In this document: piece after piece, positions 51,851 through 60,597 of the stretch
Position numbering within the stretch: the first letter of the stretch is position 1
Layout of the letters: every line of letters starts with the position of its first letter
From: DASUNP01 sp035249305
GTDB taxonomy: Bacteria > Acidobacteriota > Blastocatellia > UBA7656
Reading direction: 5' to 3'
NCBI GenBank assembly: GCA_035249305.1
Contig: DATFGQ010000084.1
Location: 1 to 64,000 of the forward strand
DNA length: 64,000 nt
Notes under the pieces: model-generated
Databases searched by the model: none
What the model was told of the DNA's origin: nothing
What the model saw: the letters and a program-made list of their open reading frames with translations, nothing else
Position numbers and translations under genes: made by a program

Positions 51851-52792
51851 GTGGAGAACGATCATAAAAAGTTACTGCGGCTGGCCCCGGAAGTCGCCGA
51901 AGCCGTCATCGCGCGCAAGCCCGTCGTCGCGCTCGAATCTACGGTCATAGCGCACGGCCTGCCACGCCCGCTCAACGTCGAGACAGCGCGGGCCTGCCAG
52001 CAGGCGGTCACAGACGAAGGCGCGGTCCCCGCGACCGTCGCCGTAATCGATGGACGCGCCGCCGTGGGGCTTTCCGAAGCCGAGATCGACCTTTTCGCCG
52101 AAGGCGCAGCGCCCGACGGCGCTCGCATTGAAAAGGTCAGCGTCAACAACCTGGCGGCCGTGATCGCCGGCCGCCGCTGGGGCGCGACTACGGTGGCGGC
52201 AACGCTCAGCCTCGCGCACATGGCGGGGATCAGAGTCTTTTCGACGGGCGGGATCGGCGGCGTCCACCGCGGCGCGGCCGACACGTTCGACGTGTCAGCA
52301 GACCTGACGGCGCTGGCCCACACGCCCGTCGTTTGCGTATCGGCGGGCGCGAAAGCCATACTCGACCTTCCGAAAACGGTCGAACAGCTTGAGACGTTGG
52401 GAGTGCCTGTAGTCGGGTACCGCACCGATGAGTTCCCAGCCTTCTACTCTCGCGCGAGCGGCCTCGCCTTAGAGATCTCGGTCGATTCAGCCGAAGAGGC
52501 TGCGCGCATCGCCGTGCTTCACTGGGCGACGGGCGCGCGAACGGCCGTGCTCGTCTGCGCACCGATCCCCGAAGAGTCAGAGCTGGCGGCCCCGGAGGTT
52601 GACCGGGCGCTTGAAGAAGCGCTCAGAGAGTGCGCGCGCGCCGGAGTGCGCGGCAAAGCCATCACGCCATTTTTGCTTTCGCGGGTGGAGCGCGCGACCG
52701 AAGGTAAGAGCCTTGCGGCCAACCGCGCGCTGCTTGTCAACAATGCGGCCATCGCGGCGCGGATCAGTCGGAGCCTTGCTGCTATGGCGTAG
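51851..52792 (+). CDS. psuG: Pseudouridine-5'-phosphate glycosidase
   Basis: The 313-residue protein matches PsuG along its length: KPVVALESTVIAHGLPRPLNVETA, VPATVAVIDGRAAVGLS, STGGIGGVHRGA, CVSAGAKAILDLPKT (catalytic Lys region) and GYRTDEFPAFYSR. The enzyme cleaves the C-C bond of pseudouridine 5'-phosphate to give uracil and ribose 5-phosphate. GTG 51851 is chosen on family length; TTG 51815 overlaps the previous stop as TTGA and would add 12 residues. Neither start has a good Shine-Dalgarno. The pseudouridine kinase gene (psuK) usually found next to it is not present here. Confidence 0.93.
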   Translation: MENDHKKLLRLAPEVAEAVIARKPVVALESTVIAHGLPRPLNVETARACQQAVTDEGAVPATVAVIDGRAAVGLSEAEIDLFAEGAAPDGARIEKVSVNNLAAVIAGRRWGATTVAATLSLAHMAGIRVFSTGGIGGVHRGAADTFDVSADLTALAHTPVVCVSAGAKAILDLPKTVEQLETLGVPVVGYRTDEFPAFYSRASGLALEISVDSAEEAARIAVLHWATGARTAVLVCAPIPEESELAAPEVDRALEEALRECARAGVRGKAITPFLLSRVERATEGKSLAANRALLVNNAAIAARISRSLAAMA

Positions 52793-53000
52793 ATAATCTC
52801 TATGGTTTAAAATTTATACTTGTGCGCTTGAACCCCATCCTCACGGCCACACTGACTGCCAGTGTGAGTATTTCGAAGCTGTAGGTGCTCGATCTGATTC
52901 GATTCGAGTTTAAATCCAATAAGTTTGGACACCAGCGTTATCTGTCATAGTCACAAAAACAGCGAGGCCCGTTTGGGCGCTCGCACTAGGGAGGGTATCA

Positions 53001-53957
53001 ATGAGATTTCAAAGGACAGCAAGATCAATATCAATCGCGGCAGTTCTGCTTTTGCTCGTGAGTGCTCCGCAGGCGTTCGGGCAGGACAGCCCCCAAAACA
53101 CGCAGTCACAGGATACGGGCTTCAGGCCGGGGATACGCAGGGTCGAGAGCGGTCAGAAGACCAAGCTCAAAGGGCGAATAGTGCGCCGCGATGCCGATAC
53201 TTTCAGCGTCCTCGATGAACAGAGTATGGAGACGGTGGTCCGCCTCACCGACAACACCAGCGTCAAATCGAAAGGCGGCTTCTTCCGCAGCGGTAAGAAT
53301 TATGGCGTCACGAGCCTGCTGCGCGGCCTGCCGGTCGAAGTCGAAGGCCGGGGCGGGGCCGACGGCCAGCTAGTAGCCGAGAAGGTCCGCTTCAACTCTT
53401 CCGACCTTAAAGTCGCCCAAACCGTAGAGTCGCGCGTCGCGCCGGTCGAGCGCGAGAGCCAGCGCATCGCCGGGCAGGTCGATGAGCTGAACGAGGTGTC
53501 GAAGGCGGCGCGGGCCGAGGCCGACAGGGCCAACGCCGGAGTCGCGACTACGAACGAGCGCATCACCGCGCTTGACGATTACGCGGTGCAGGATTCCGTC
53601 GACGTCTATTTCAAGACCGGCAGCGCCGTCATAACGCCCGAATACAAAACGGCGCTCGACGAGCTTGCTCAGAAGGCACTAACCGCGAAAGGCTACGTCA
53701 TAGAGATAGCCGGCCACGCGGATTCAACTGGCAACATGCAGCGCAACCGGCTCTTGAGCCAGCAGCGCGCCGACGCCGTGGTGCGGTACCTGCAAGAGAA
53801 TCATGACATACCGCTGCGCCGCATGATCACGCCTTTCGGCTATGGGCAGATGAAGCCCGTCGCGGACAACACCACGCCGGAAGGGCGACGCCAGAATCGC
53901 CGCGTCGAAGTGAAGATACTCGTTAGCCGTGGAATGACGCAGACGCAGTCGAACTAG
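53001..53957 (+). CDS. OmpA-family protein with N-terminal OB-like domain
   Basis: A 318-residue protein with a signal peptide (SISIAAVLLLLVSAPQAFGQ). Residues about 45-130 (KTKLKGRIVRRDADTFSVLDEQ) form an OB/DUF5666-like module, followed by a helical stretch (about 135-185) that probably forms a coiled coil, and a C-terminal OmpA domain (about 195-315) with YFKTGSAVITPEY, IAGHADSTGNMQRNRLLSQQRAD and NRRVEVKI, the peptidoglycan-binding motifs. It is likely a periplasmic linker. AGGGAGGG lies about 7 bases before ATG 53001. A 7-bp inverted repeat CACACTG/CAGTGTG (52848-52866) and TATACT at 52816 lie upstream. A clear terminator follows. Confidence 0.85.
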   Translation: MRFQRTARSISIAAVLLLLVSAPQAFGQDSPQNTQSQDTGFRPGIRRVESGQKTKLKGRIVRRDADTFSVLDEQSMETVVRLTDNTSVKSKGGFFRSGKNYGVTSLLRGLPVEVEGRGGADGQLVAEKVRFNSSDLKVAQTVESRVAPVERESQRIAGQVDELNEVSKAARAEADRANAGVATTNERITALDDYAVQDSVDVYFKTGSAVITPEYKTALDELAQKALTAKGYVIEIAGHADSTGNMQRNRLLSQQRADAVVRYLQENHDIPLRRMITPFGYGQMKPVADNTTPEGRRQNRRVEVKILVSRGMTQTQSN

Positions 53958-53967
53958 GGCGAGTTAG

Positions 53968-54006
53968 AAAACGGTGAGGTGTGGCTGAAACGCCTCACCG
54001 TTTTTT
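53968..54006. terminator. Intrinsic terminator, bidirectional
   Basis: AAAACGGTGAGG (53968-53979) pairs with CCTCACCGTTTT; six T residues end at 54006. It follows the OmpA-family gene by 11 bases and reaches the stop codon of the convergent gene at 54006, so it probably terminates both. Confidence 0.9.
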
Positions 54007-54530
54007 CATCGAATAGTCGTGAGCGCGTCGGCCAGCTTGTTGACCGCCTGGAGCAGCGAGCGCCCCGCCTCGTCGAACCGGTTGGCGGCGGCCTGACTCT
54101 CGGCCGTCTCGCCCAGCAGCGCTACGCCTGAGATGTTCGGGTAGTAGGACCTCCACGCCGCGTTAAAGCGAAAATCCGACTCAAGCTTGTTGAGCCCATC
54201 GCTGACGTTCTTGACGCTCTCCCTCACCCTGGCTTTAGTCCGCTCGTTCTGCTGCGTGGCGGCCGAAGAGGACTCGCCGCTGCGCGCGGCCTGGTCGGCC
54301 GACTCGATCCCCTTGGCGATGCCGCCGTACAGGTAAAGGAAGTTCGAGAGCGTCTTTATCTGCGACGAGATTCGCTCGCGGCCGGCCTTAAGGTCGGCCA
54401 ACTGCTGCGGGGTGGGAGCTTTTGCGACGGGCGCTCGGCGTCTGGGAGCCGGGCGGCGGCGCGTCTGCGCTAGCGCGGTCGTTGAAATAAGGATCGTCGT
54501 AACGAGAATCAATGTGAAGAATCTTTTCAA
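54006..54530 (-). CDS. Secreted protein of unknown function, helical
   Basis: A 174-residue protein beginning at TTG 54530, preceded by AAGGAG 8-9 bases upstream. A signal peptide (FFTLILVTTILISTTALAQ) is followed by a basic Pro/Arg-rich segment (TRRRPAPRRRAPVAKAP) and then a long alpha-helical region with several Glu/Lys/Ser-rich stretches. No known domain is recognised; the shape suggests a periplasmic helical protein. It converges with the OmpA-family gene and shares its terminator, and no operon partner is visible. Confidence 0.5.
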   Translation of the reverse strand: MKRFFTLILVTTILISTTALAQTRRRPAPRRRAPVAKAPTPQQLADLKAGRERISSQIKTLSNFLYLYGGIAKGIESADQAARSGESSSAATQQNERTKARVRESVKNVSDGLNKLESDFRFNAAWRSYYPNISGVALLGETAESQAAANRFDEAGRSLLQAVNKLADALTTIR

Positions 54531-54679
54531 CGCTTACTCTCCTTATGTGGAAGCATCTATATCCAACCTATACCAGTCAAAGTTGCACAGTCAAGCAACG
54601 GCGTAGATTAGAAAAGCAGAACAAAAGGTCTGCCTCTGCGTATTCGGGCTAGAGGCTTAATCACCGAAGGAGAAGCAAA

Positions 54680-56164
54680 ATGAGAATCATAACCCGCCTT
54701 GCGGCCATAATACTCGCGGCAGTCTGTCTCTCTTCACAGGCTTTCGCGCAGGCAAAACCCGACCGTTTCAAAGAGCAGCTCGAACCCGTCATCAAACAGG
54801 TCATGGCGCAGGCCGACATGCCCGGCTTCGCCATAGCCATCGTCGAAAATCAGAAGATAGTCTACGCGGCGGGGTTCGGCGTTAAGAATCTCACGACGCG
54901 CGAGCCTATCTCTCCTCAATCGCTGTTTCACATGGCTTCTATCACAAAGCCGTTCGTCGCGACGTCGATAATGCAGCTCTGGGAGCGGGGCAAGCTCGAC
55001 CTCGACTCGCCCGTCGTAAGGTACCTGCCTTACTTCCGAGTCGGCGACGACCGCTACGCGACGATAACCGTGCGGCAGATGCTCAGCCACATATCGGGCA
55101 TGCCCGACGTCCAAGATTACGAGTGGGACAAGCCTCAGTACGACGAAGGCGCGCTTGAGCGTTACGTCAAGAGCCTCGGCAGCGAGAAGCTCATCGCCGC
55201 GCCCGGCGCAAAATTCCAGTACAGCAACATGGCTTACGAAGTGCTGGGCGACGTGATAGCGAAAGTCTCGGGCGAGAGCTTCGAAGATTACGTCAAGCAC
55301 AACATCCTTGAGCCGCTCAAGATGCAGACGAGCACGCTGCTGGTGAAGAAAGCCAGCCCGCAGTTCTTAACATCGCCTCACGTCCTGGGCAGCTCATACG
55401 ACGTTGAGGTGAGCAAGGTCTTCCCCTACAACCGCATGCACTCGCCCAGCTCGACGCTCTATTCGAGCGTGTTGGACATGAGCCGGTGGGCGATGGCCAA
55501 CCTGAACCGCGGCGAGCTTGACGGCAAGCGGATATTGAAGAGCACGACTTACGATCTGATGTGGAAGCCTGCGGGCGAGCAGTTCCAGCAGATCGGCATA
55601 AGCTGGTTTTTGAGGAAGTTCAAAGATTACTCGACGGTGACGCACAGCGGCGGCGACACGGGGTTTGTCAGCAACCTCGTGCTGATCCCGGAGAAGTCTA
55701 TCGCGGTCGTGATGATGAGCAACTTTGACCGCGCGCCGCTCGGCTTGCTGACGCAGGCCGCCTTAGACGTGGCGCTCGGCGCGACGCCCGCTCCCGTGTC
55801 GATTAAGCCGCCGATCGATAGAGTCGTTTACAAGACTATCGCGAAGGACGGCCTTGAGGCCGGCGTCAAACAGTATTACGAGCTGAAGAAGAATCAGCCC
55901 GACGCTTACAATTTCCAGGAAGCGTTACTGAACAGGCTCGGATACGTCTACATCCAGCAGGGCAAATTCAAAGAGGCCATCCGAGTTCTTCAGCTCAACG
56001 TCGAGGCTTACGCTTCATCTTCGAACGTGTACGACAGCCTTGGCGAAGCCTACATGCGAAACGGCGACAAGCAGCTCGCGATTGAGAACTACGAAAAATC
56101 GTTGAAGCTCGACGCGAACAACACGAACGCCATCGAGATGCTGAAGAAGCTGAAGGCGCAATAG
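54680..56164 (+). CDS. Serine beta-lactamase-fold hydrolase with C-terminal TPR
   Basis: A 494-residue secreted protein. A signal peptide (IILAAVCLSSQAFAQ) leads into a class C beta-lactamase/DD-peptidase fold: Ser87 and Lys90 in SITKP, the Tyr-Ser-Asn triad (Tyr181, Asn183) in YSNMAYEV, and HSGGDTGF near the third motif. The C-terminal part (about 410-490) contains TPR-like repeats (GKFKEAIRVLQLNVEAY and NGDKQLAIENYEKSLKL). Family members cleave peptidoglycan-like or other acylated substrates; clinical resistance cannot be inferred. GAAGGAG precedes ATG 54680. Downstream is the second palindrome cluster. Confidence 0.85.
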   Translation: MRIITRLAAIILAAVCLSSQAFAQAKPDRFKEQLEPVIKQVMAQADMPGFAIAIVENQKIVYAAGFGVKNLTTREPISPQSLFHMASITKPFVATSIMQLWERGKLDLDSPVVRYLPYFRVGDDRYATITVRQMLSHISGMPDVQDYEWDKPQYDEGALERYVKSLGSEKLIAAPGAKFQYSNMAYEVLGDVIAKVSGESFEDYVKHNILEPLKMQTSTLLVKKASPQFLTSPHVLGSSYDVEVSKVFPYNRMHSPSSTLYSSVLDMSRWAMANLNRGELDGKRILKSTTYDLMWKPAGEQFQQIGISWFLRKFKDYSTVTHSGGDTGFVSNLVLIPEKSIAVVMMSNFDRAPLGLLTQAALDVALGATPAPVSIKPPIDRVVYKTIAKDGLEAGVKQYYELKKNQPDAYNFQEALLNRLGYVYIQQGKFKEAIRVLQLNVEAYASSSNVYDSLGEAYMRNGDKQLAIENYEKSLKLDANNTNAIEMLKKLKAQ

Positions 56165-56190
56165 CCGTAGAAGAGTTCTGAAAGCACTGT

Positions 56191-56420
56191 AGAGGCGCGA
56201 ATCAATAGGAAGCCTCGAAGAGGCGGCATTCAATAGCCGGAAGCCCCGTAGGGGCGCTATTCAATAGCCCGGCGCATCGCGCCGGGTGACGCATCATACA
56301 AAACGAAGCCCTGAAAGGGCGCGATATGAGTATCGCCCTTTCAGGGCTTCTCATTAATTACAATCGCTCTCCAGGGGCGTTGCCCCTGGCTATTGAATTA
56401 CGCCCCTATGGGGCTTTCCG
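56191..56420. repeat. GC-rich palindrome cluster, copy 2 (REP-like)
   Basis: The order of palindromes equals that of copy 1: AGCCTCGAAGAGGC, AAGCCCCGTAGGGGC, CCCGGCGCATCGCGCCGGG, the 16-bp stem AAGCCCTGAAAGGGCG (56306-56321 with 56334-56349), then CCAGGGGCGTTGCCCCTGG and CGCCCCTATGGGGC. It is not bracketed by heptads. It fills most of the space between the beta-lactamase-like gene and the promoter of the MauG-type gene. The 353 bases from 56165 to 56517 hold no gene. Confidence 0.8.
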
Positions 56421-56432
56421 CCAGCAATCGCC

Positions 56433-56460
56433 TTGACTTAACAGGCCGGTAAAATATAAT
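56433..56460 (+). promoter_or_regulatory. Sigma-70-type promoter of the MauG-beta-helix gene
   Basis: TTGACT (56433-56438) and TATAAT (56455-56460) with a 16-base spacer: five of six -35 bases and a perfect -10. Predicted start near 56467 gives a 51-base leader with AGGAGGG at 56504-56510 before ATG 56518. It lies directly after the right end of palindrome cluster copy 2. Confidence 0.75.
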
Positions 56461-56517
56461 CGCTACTCCCACGAAATCCTTTTTAAGAGTCGCCTAATCA
56501 CTCAGGAGGGCCTTCTT

Positions 56518-58851
56518 ATGACTGCTGCATCGGCGAAACAAATCGAGATGGAAGATAGCGAGCCTGCGCGCGCGCCAAAACCGCGCCGCTGGAAGCGCGT
56601 CATCTTTAGCCTGCTCGTCATCCTGTTTGCGGCAGTCGCGGCGCTCGGCCTCTGGCCGGCGAAGGCTGACTTTAGCGGCGACGAAACTACGGCGGGCGTG
56701 GGCACGGACGGCGGCGGGTTGAAACGATCTTTCCCCTCGATGATCTTCCCCGCGGACAACTCGCCCGCGGACGGAAAAGCCGCCGAGAGAGTCGCGCTCG
56801 GACGCCTCCTCTACTTCGACCCGATCCTGTCGGGAGCCAATGACGTTTCGTGCGCTACGTGCCATCACCCCGATCTGGGACTAACCGACGGGCGAGGGCT
56901 TTCGATGGGCAAAGGCGGGCGCGGCCTCGGACCCGACCGCGCGGGCGGCGCGGTGATCAAGCGCGGCGCTCCGACGGTGTGGAACGCGGCCTTCAACCAC
57001 ATGCAGTTCTGGGACGGGCGCGCGCCCAACCTCGAAGAGCAGGCTCGCGGGCCTATTACCAGCGAAGTCGAGATGGCCGAAAACCCTGAGACGCTCGTCA
57101 CAGAGCTAAAGGCCATCCCCGAATACGCGACGAAGTTCGACGCAGCGTTCGGCGGCGCGGGCGTGACGTTTGACAACGTCGTTAAAGCGATCGCTGCCTT
57201 CGAGCGGACGCTCGTTACGAACAACTCGCCCTTCGACCGTTTCGTGGCGGGCGACGCCAACGCGCTCACCGAAGCGCAGCGGCGCGGCTTCGACCTGTTC
57301 CGCTCGGGCAAGACCCGCTGCTTCGAGTGCCACGGCATGCCGACTTTCGCAAACCGCGATTTCAAGATCATAGGCGTGCCCGACCTGGACCCGAATCAAC
57401 CCGACTTCGGCCGCTTCGACGTGACCGAGGGCGAAGGCAACAAGCGCGCTTTCAAAGTGCCCACGCTGCGCAACGTCGCGCTGACGGCGCCCTACATGCA
57501 CAACGGCCGGTTCAAGACGCTCGAAGAGGTGATAGATTTTTACGCGGGCGGCGGCGGGCCGGGCAAGGGGTTCGACACGCCGCACATCGACGACAAGATC
57601 CGCGTCTTCCCGGTCACGCCGGAAGAGAAGGCTGATCTCGCAGCCTTTCTGATCTCGCTCACGGACGAATCGAACCTGCCCCAGATCCCCGACCGAGTGC
57701 CATCGGGGCTTGCGGTAGTCCCTCGCCTGACGAACCCCGGCCGCGAAGTCGCCGCTAAATTCAACACGGGCTTTTCGCGCGAACAGGTCGGCGAGCGCCC
57801 GCCGCAGACGATCGCGGTTAAAGCGGGCGAGTCGATTCAATCGGCGGTCCGACGCGCGCGCGCGGGCGACACGATCGAAGTCGCGCCCGGCGTCTATCAC
57901 GAGATGATCACAGTCGACATAGATAACATCACGCTGCGCGGGCAGGCGGGGGCAGGGCAGCATGCGCGCCCCGTGCTCGACGGCCGCGGGCAGCTATCGG
58001 ACGCCGTCATAGTCACCGGAAACAACTTTCAAATCGAAGGCTTCGACGTGCGCGACTACACCGCAAACGGCATAGTCGTTCAGAACGCCCACGCGCCAGT
58101 CTTCCGCGACCTCGTCATCGATAAGACGGGCCTTTACGGAGTCTACCCCGTCAGTTGCACGAGCGTCTGGGTCGAGCGCGTAACGGCCACTCGCATAGCC
58201 GACGCGGCGATCTACGTAGGCCAGTCGCGCGACATAGTCGTTAAAGACTGCGTCGCTCACGGCAACGTCACAGGCATTGAGATAGAAAACTCCGTCAACG
58301 CCGTCGTCGAAAACAACCACGTCTATAACAACACGGGCGGCATACTCGTCTTCGTTTTGCCGAACAACCCGTCGAAGGTCGGGCGAAACTGCAAAGTGAT
58401 CAACAACCGCGTGATCGACAATAACCACCCGAACTTTGGTGCGCCTAACTCGATAGTCTCACGAGTCCCGCCCGGCACGGGCGTCATGATAATGGCCGCC
58501 GATGAAACGGAAGTTACCGGCAACGAGATTCGCGGAAACGATTGTTACGGGGTCGCGATCTTCAGCCTTGAGCTGGCCTTCCCGGCCGGGACACAGTTCG
58601 ACGTTGGGCCTACGCCCGAGAACAACTGGGTCCATGACAACGTCTACGGCGACAACGGCCGCAACCCTGCGGGCGCGGTCGCGCGCGCGGGTTTGAAAGG
58701 CGCGGACCTGCTCTGGGACCTGAGCGGGTGGTCGAACCGCTGGCAAGAGTCGAACGCAACGCAATCGACGCCGCTTCTCAGCGCGGGCTGGCCATCGGCC
58801 GCGCGCCGCGCTCACTGGAGGGTTCTCCAATTCGCGAAAGACTATTTGTGA
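56518..58851 (+). CDS. Diheme MauG/cytochrome c peroxidase-type protein fused to a parallel beta-helix
   Basis: A 777-residue protein. An N-terminal hydrophobic anchor (residues 28-46) is followed by a diheme peroxidase domain with heme 1 at CATCH (112-116) and heme 2 at CFECH (268-272), PTVWNAAFNHMQFWDGR between them and APYMHNGRFKT with the putative methionine ligand (Met327). From about residue 430 to 720 a parallel beta-helix follows, starting SIQSAVRRARAGDTIEVAPGVYHE, with repeated NNHVYNNTGGI-like turns, as in NosD/pectate-lyase-type proteins. MauG-type enzymes oxidise or modify substrates at the second heme; the beta-helix might bind a polysaccharide. The gene has a strong promoter and is followed 3 bases later by the aquaporin gene. 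Confidence 0.88.
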   Translation: MTAASAKQIEMEDSEPARAPKPRRWKRVIFSLLVILFAAVAALGLWPAKADFSGDETTAGVGTDGGGLKRSFPSMIFPADNSPADGKAAERVALGRLLYFDPILSGANDVSCATCHHPDLGLTDGRGLSMGKGGRGLGPDRAGGAVIKRGAPTVWNAAFNHMQFWDGRAPNLEEQARGPITSEVEMAENPETLVTELKAIPEYATKFDAAFGGAGVTFDNVVKAIAAFERTLVTNNSPFDRFVAGDANALTEAQRRGFDLFRSGKTRCFECHGMPTFANRDFKIIGVPDLDPNQPDFGRFDVTEGEGNKRAFKVPTLRNVALTAPYMHNGRFKTLEEVIDFYAGGGGPGKGFDTPHIDDKIRVFPVTPEEKADLAAFLISLTDESNLPQIPDRVPSGLAVVPRLTNPGREVAAKFNTGFSREQVGERPPQTIAVKAGESIQSAVRRARAGDTIEVAPGVYHEMITVDIDNITLRGQAGAGQHARPVLDGRGQLSDAVIVTGNNFQIEGFDVRDYTANGIVVQNAHAPVFRDLVIDKTGLYGVYPVSCTSVWVERVTATRIADAAIYVGQSRDIVVKDCVAHGNVTGIEIENSVNAVVENNHVYNNTGGILVFVLPNNPSKVGRNCKVINNRVIDNNHPNFGAPNSIVSRVPPGTGVMIMAADETEVTGNEIRGNDCYGVAIFSLELAFPAGTQFDVGPTPENNWVHDNVYGDNGRNPAGAVARAGLKGADLLWDLSGWSNRWQESNATQSTPLLSAGWPSAARRAHWRVLQFAKDYL

Positions 58852-58854
58852 TTT

Positions 58855-59763
58855 ATGGCAGACGCTGCGATCAGAGTTGAGGCTAAAGAAGAGCTCGAAA
58901 AGAGCGTTGACTCGCCGGGAGTGTTGACGGCGAGCCTCCCAGGCCAGTGCCTTGCGGAGCTCGTAGGCACGTTCATCGTCATACTGTGCGGCAACGGGTC
59001 GGTGTCGGTCGCCGTCATGACGGGCGCGCTCACGGGTTCGAGCGCGCTCGACGGGTGGGCCGTCGCGATGATGTGGGGCCTCGGCGTGACGTTCGGCATA
59101 TACGTCGCGGGGCCTGTTTCGGGCGCGCACTTCAACCCCGCGGTCACGATCGCTATGACGGCGTTTCGCGGCTTCCCCGCGCGAAAGATACCGGCCTACG
59201 TCGCCAGCCAGGTGGCGGGCGCATACGCCGCGTGTGCTTTGATCTACGGCTTATGGCACGGCTTCTGGCCGCAGGCCGCCGAGAAGCTCGGCGTTCAAAT
59301 CGGCCAGCCGGGCAGCCAGAGGATGGCCGCCATATTCGCCTGCTTTTACCCGAGCCCTGGCCTTGGCACGGACGCGCAGGCATGGGCGCAGCTCACCACG
59401 CCCACGGCCTTCATGATCGAAGTCCTACTCACAGCCTTCCTGCTTATGATGGTCTTTGCGTTGACCGAGCCTGACAACCCCGGCCTTCCGCAGGCGGGGC
59501 TCGGCCCGCTGTTCATAGGGCTGACCGTGACGGCGACTATCGGCATAGGCGGCGCGCTGACTATGGACGCGATAAACCCCGTGCGGGATTTCGGCCCGCG
59601 CCTGTTCGCCTACACGATAGGGTTTGGCGAGATAGCCTTCCCCGGCCCTCGCGGCAACGAGTGGTGGCTTTACATCCTTGCTCCCATTGTGGGCGGGATT
59701 GTGGGCGCGGCCGCTTACAGGTATCTGGTGCGCAGGTTTCTGCCGCGCCCGGCCCAGAGTTGA
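58855..59763 (+). CDS. MIP family channel, aquaglyceroporin-like
   Basis: A 302-residue membrane channel with six predicted spans. The first NPA box is intact, HFNPAVTIA (94-96). The second is NPV, in MDAINPVRDFGPR (about 241-243); the following Arg-Asp of the selectivity filter is as in glycerol facilitators (NPARD). A Val in place of Ala is uncommon. It has a 30-residue soluble N-terminus. Water or small neutral solute passage is expected; glycerol is favoured by the Asp. It starts 3 bases after the MauG-beta-helix gene and is likely co-transcribed with it. Confidence 0.88.
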   Translation: MADAAIRVEAKEELEKSVDSPGVLTASLPGQCLAELVGTFIVILCGNGSVSVAVMTGALTGSSALDGWAVAMMWGLGVTFGIYVAGPVSGAHFNPAVTIAMTAFRGFPARKIPAYVASQVAGAYAACALIYGLWHGFWPQAAEKLGVQIGQPGSQRMAAIFACFYPSPGLGTDAQAWAQLTTPTAFMIEVLLTAFLLMMVFALTEPDNPGLPQAGLGPLFIGLTVTATIGIGGALTMDAINPVRDFGPRLFAYTIGFGEIAFPGPRGNEWWLYILAPIVGGIVGAAAYRYLVRRFLPRPAQS

Positions 59764-59860
59764 CACTCTCGGGACGGGCAGAGAAATCTTATCTCAGATC
59801 TATGATCGAGCCGTTCAGCCGTTGGGTAAGCGGGGCGCTTTCGGGTTACGCGGGGATCGA

Positions 59861-60274
59861 TTAAATCTTGAAAAGCTTGTCAAAAGCCGCTCGCGGGTCT
59901 TTAGTGTCGACGGTCGCGGTCGTCGTCTCGCGCTCGATGATCTTGCGCGGCTCAAAGACCTCGCACGTGTTGCGCACGTCTTTCTTGGCCACTCGCTCGG
60001 TGATAGGCTTGCGGCACTGGAAGCGCGCGCCTGGGTCGAAGCTCAGACAGTTTTTGCAAGTGTGAAGGTCGGTGTGGCACTTCGGGCATTCCGCGTCGAG
60101 CGCTATCCCGCCCACCTCTATGTTGACCGGCGTGCCGCACAGGTTACACCGCGTTATCTCGCGAAAGGGCGGCATCTTCGGCGAGCGCACGTCGCCCTTT
60201 TGCGGCACAGCCGCGCGCGGGCGCTCGGCGCGCTCCTCGTCCTGATAGCCGCGTTGCTTATATTTCCTATCCAT
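59861..60274 (-). CDS. Zinc-ribbon protein of unknown function
   Basis: A 137-residue protein with clustered cysteines: CNLCGTPV, CPKCHTDLHTCKNC and later CRKPI, which can form two or more Cys4 zinc sites. The start at ATG 60274 (MDRKYKQRGYQDEERAERPR) is fixed by AGGAGG only 3 bases upstream; a longer frame from 60421 lacks a ribosome site. The N-terminal 40 residues are very charged and the C-terminal part has many basic and acidic residues. Zinc ribbons bind nucleic acid or protein, so the protein may act in transcription, translation or stress responses. It is a single-gene unit converging with the aquaporin gene. Confidence 0.6.
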   Translation of the reverse strand: MDRKYKQRGYQDEERAERPRAAVPQKGDVRSPKMPPFREITRCNLCGTPVNIEVGGIALDAECPKCHTDLHTCKNCLSFDPGARFQCRKPITERVAKKDVRNTCEVFEPRKIIERETTTATVDTKDPRAAFDKLFKI

Positions 60275-60472
60275 AAACCTCCTGTAGCTGACAATATATT
60301 CTTGTTTTCCCTTGAAGCGATATCTGGTCAGCTGGCAGTTGAAACAAACGGTTTGTCGCAGTCCCGGACGAGCCCGGAACATAGCTGTCGAATCAATCAA
60401 AACCTGGTTTGGGATTTCCAAGATCGATTAGAGATGACAAGTCTCTTATACAACATTAGCCCCCAGTAATCA

Positions 60473-60545
60473 AGTCCTGAGTCCTGAGTGCTGAGTCCTG
60501 AGTAATTAGCTTCTACTCAGCACTCAGGACTCAGCACTCAGGACT
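60473..60545. repeat. CTGAGTS heptad hairpin, 31-bp arms
   Basis: The left arm (60473-60503) and right arm (60515-60545), each 31 bases, are nearly complementary and consist of the 7-base units GTCCTGA/GTGCTGA and their inverse; the loop is AATTAGCTTCT. The third and most symmetric of the three heptad sites. The gap from 60275 to 60597 contains this hairpin, some AT-rich sequence and no gene. Confidence 0.9.
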
Positions 60546-60597
60546 GTTATGTTAAGATCGCTTTTCACATTTCGACGGCCTGAGATCGGAGGGAGAA

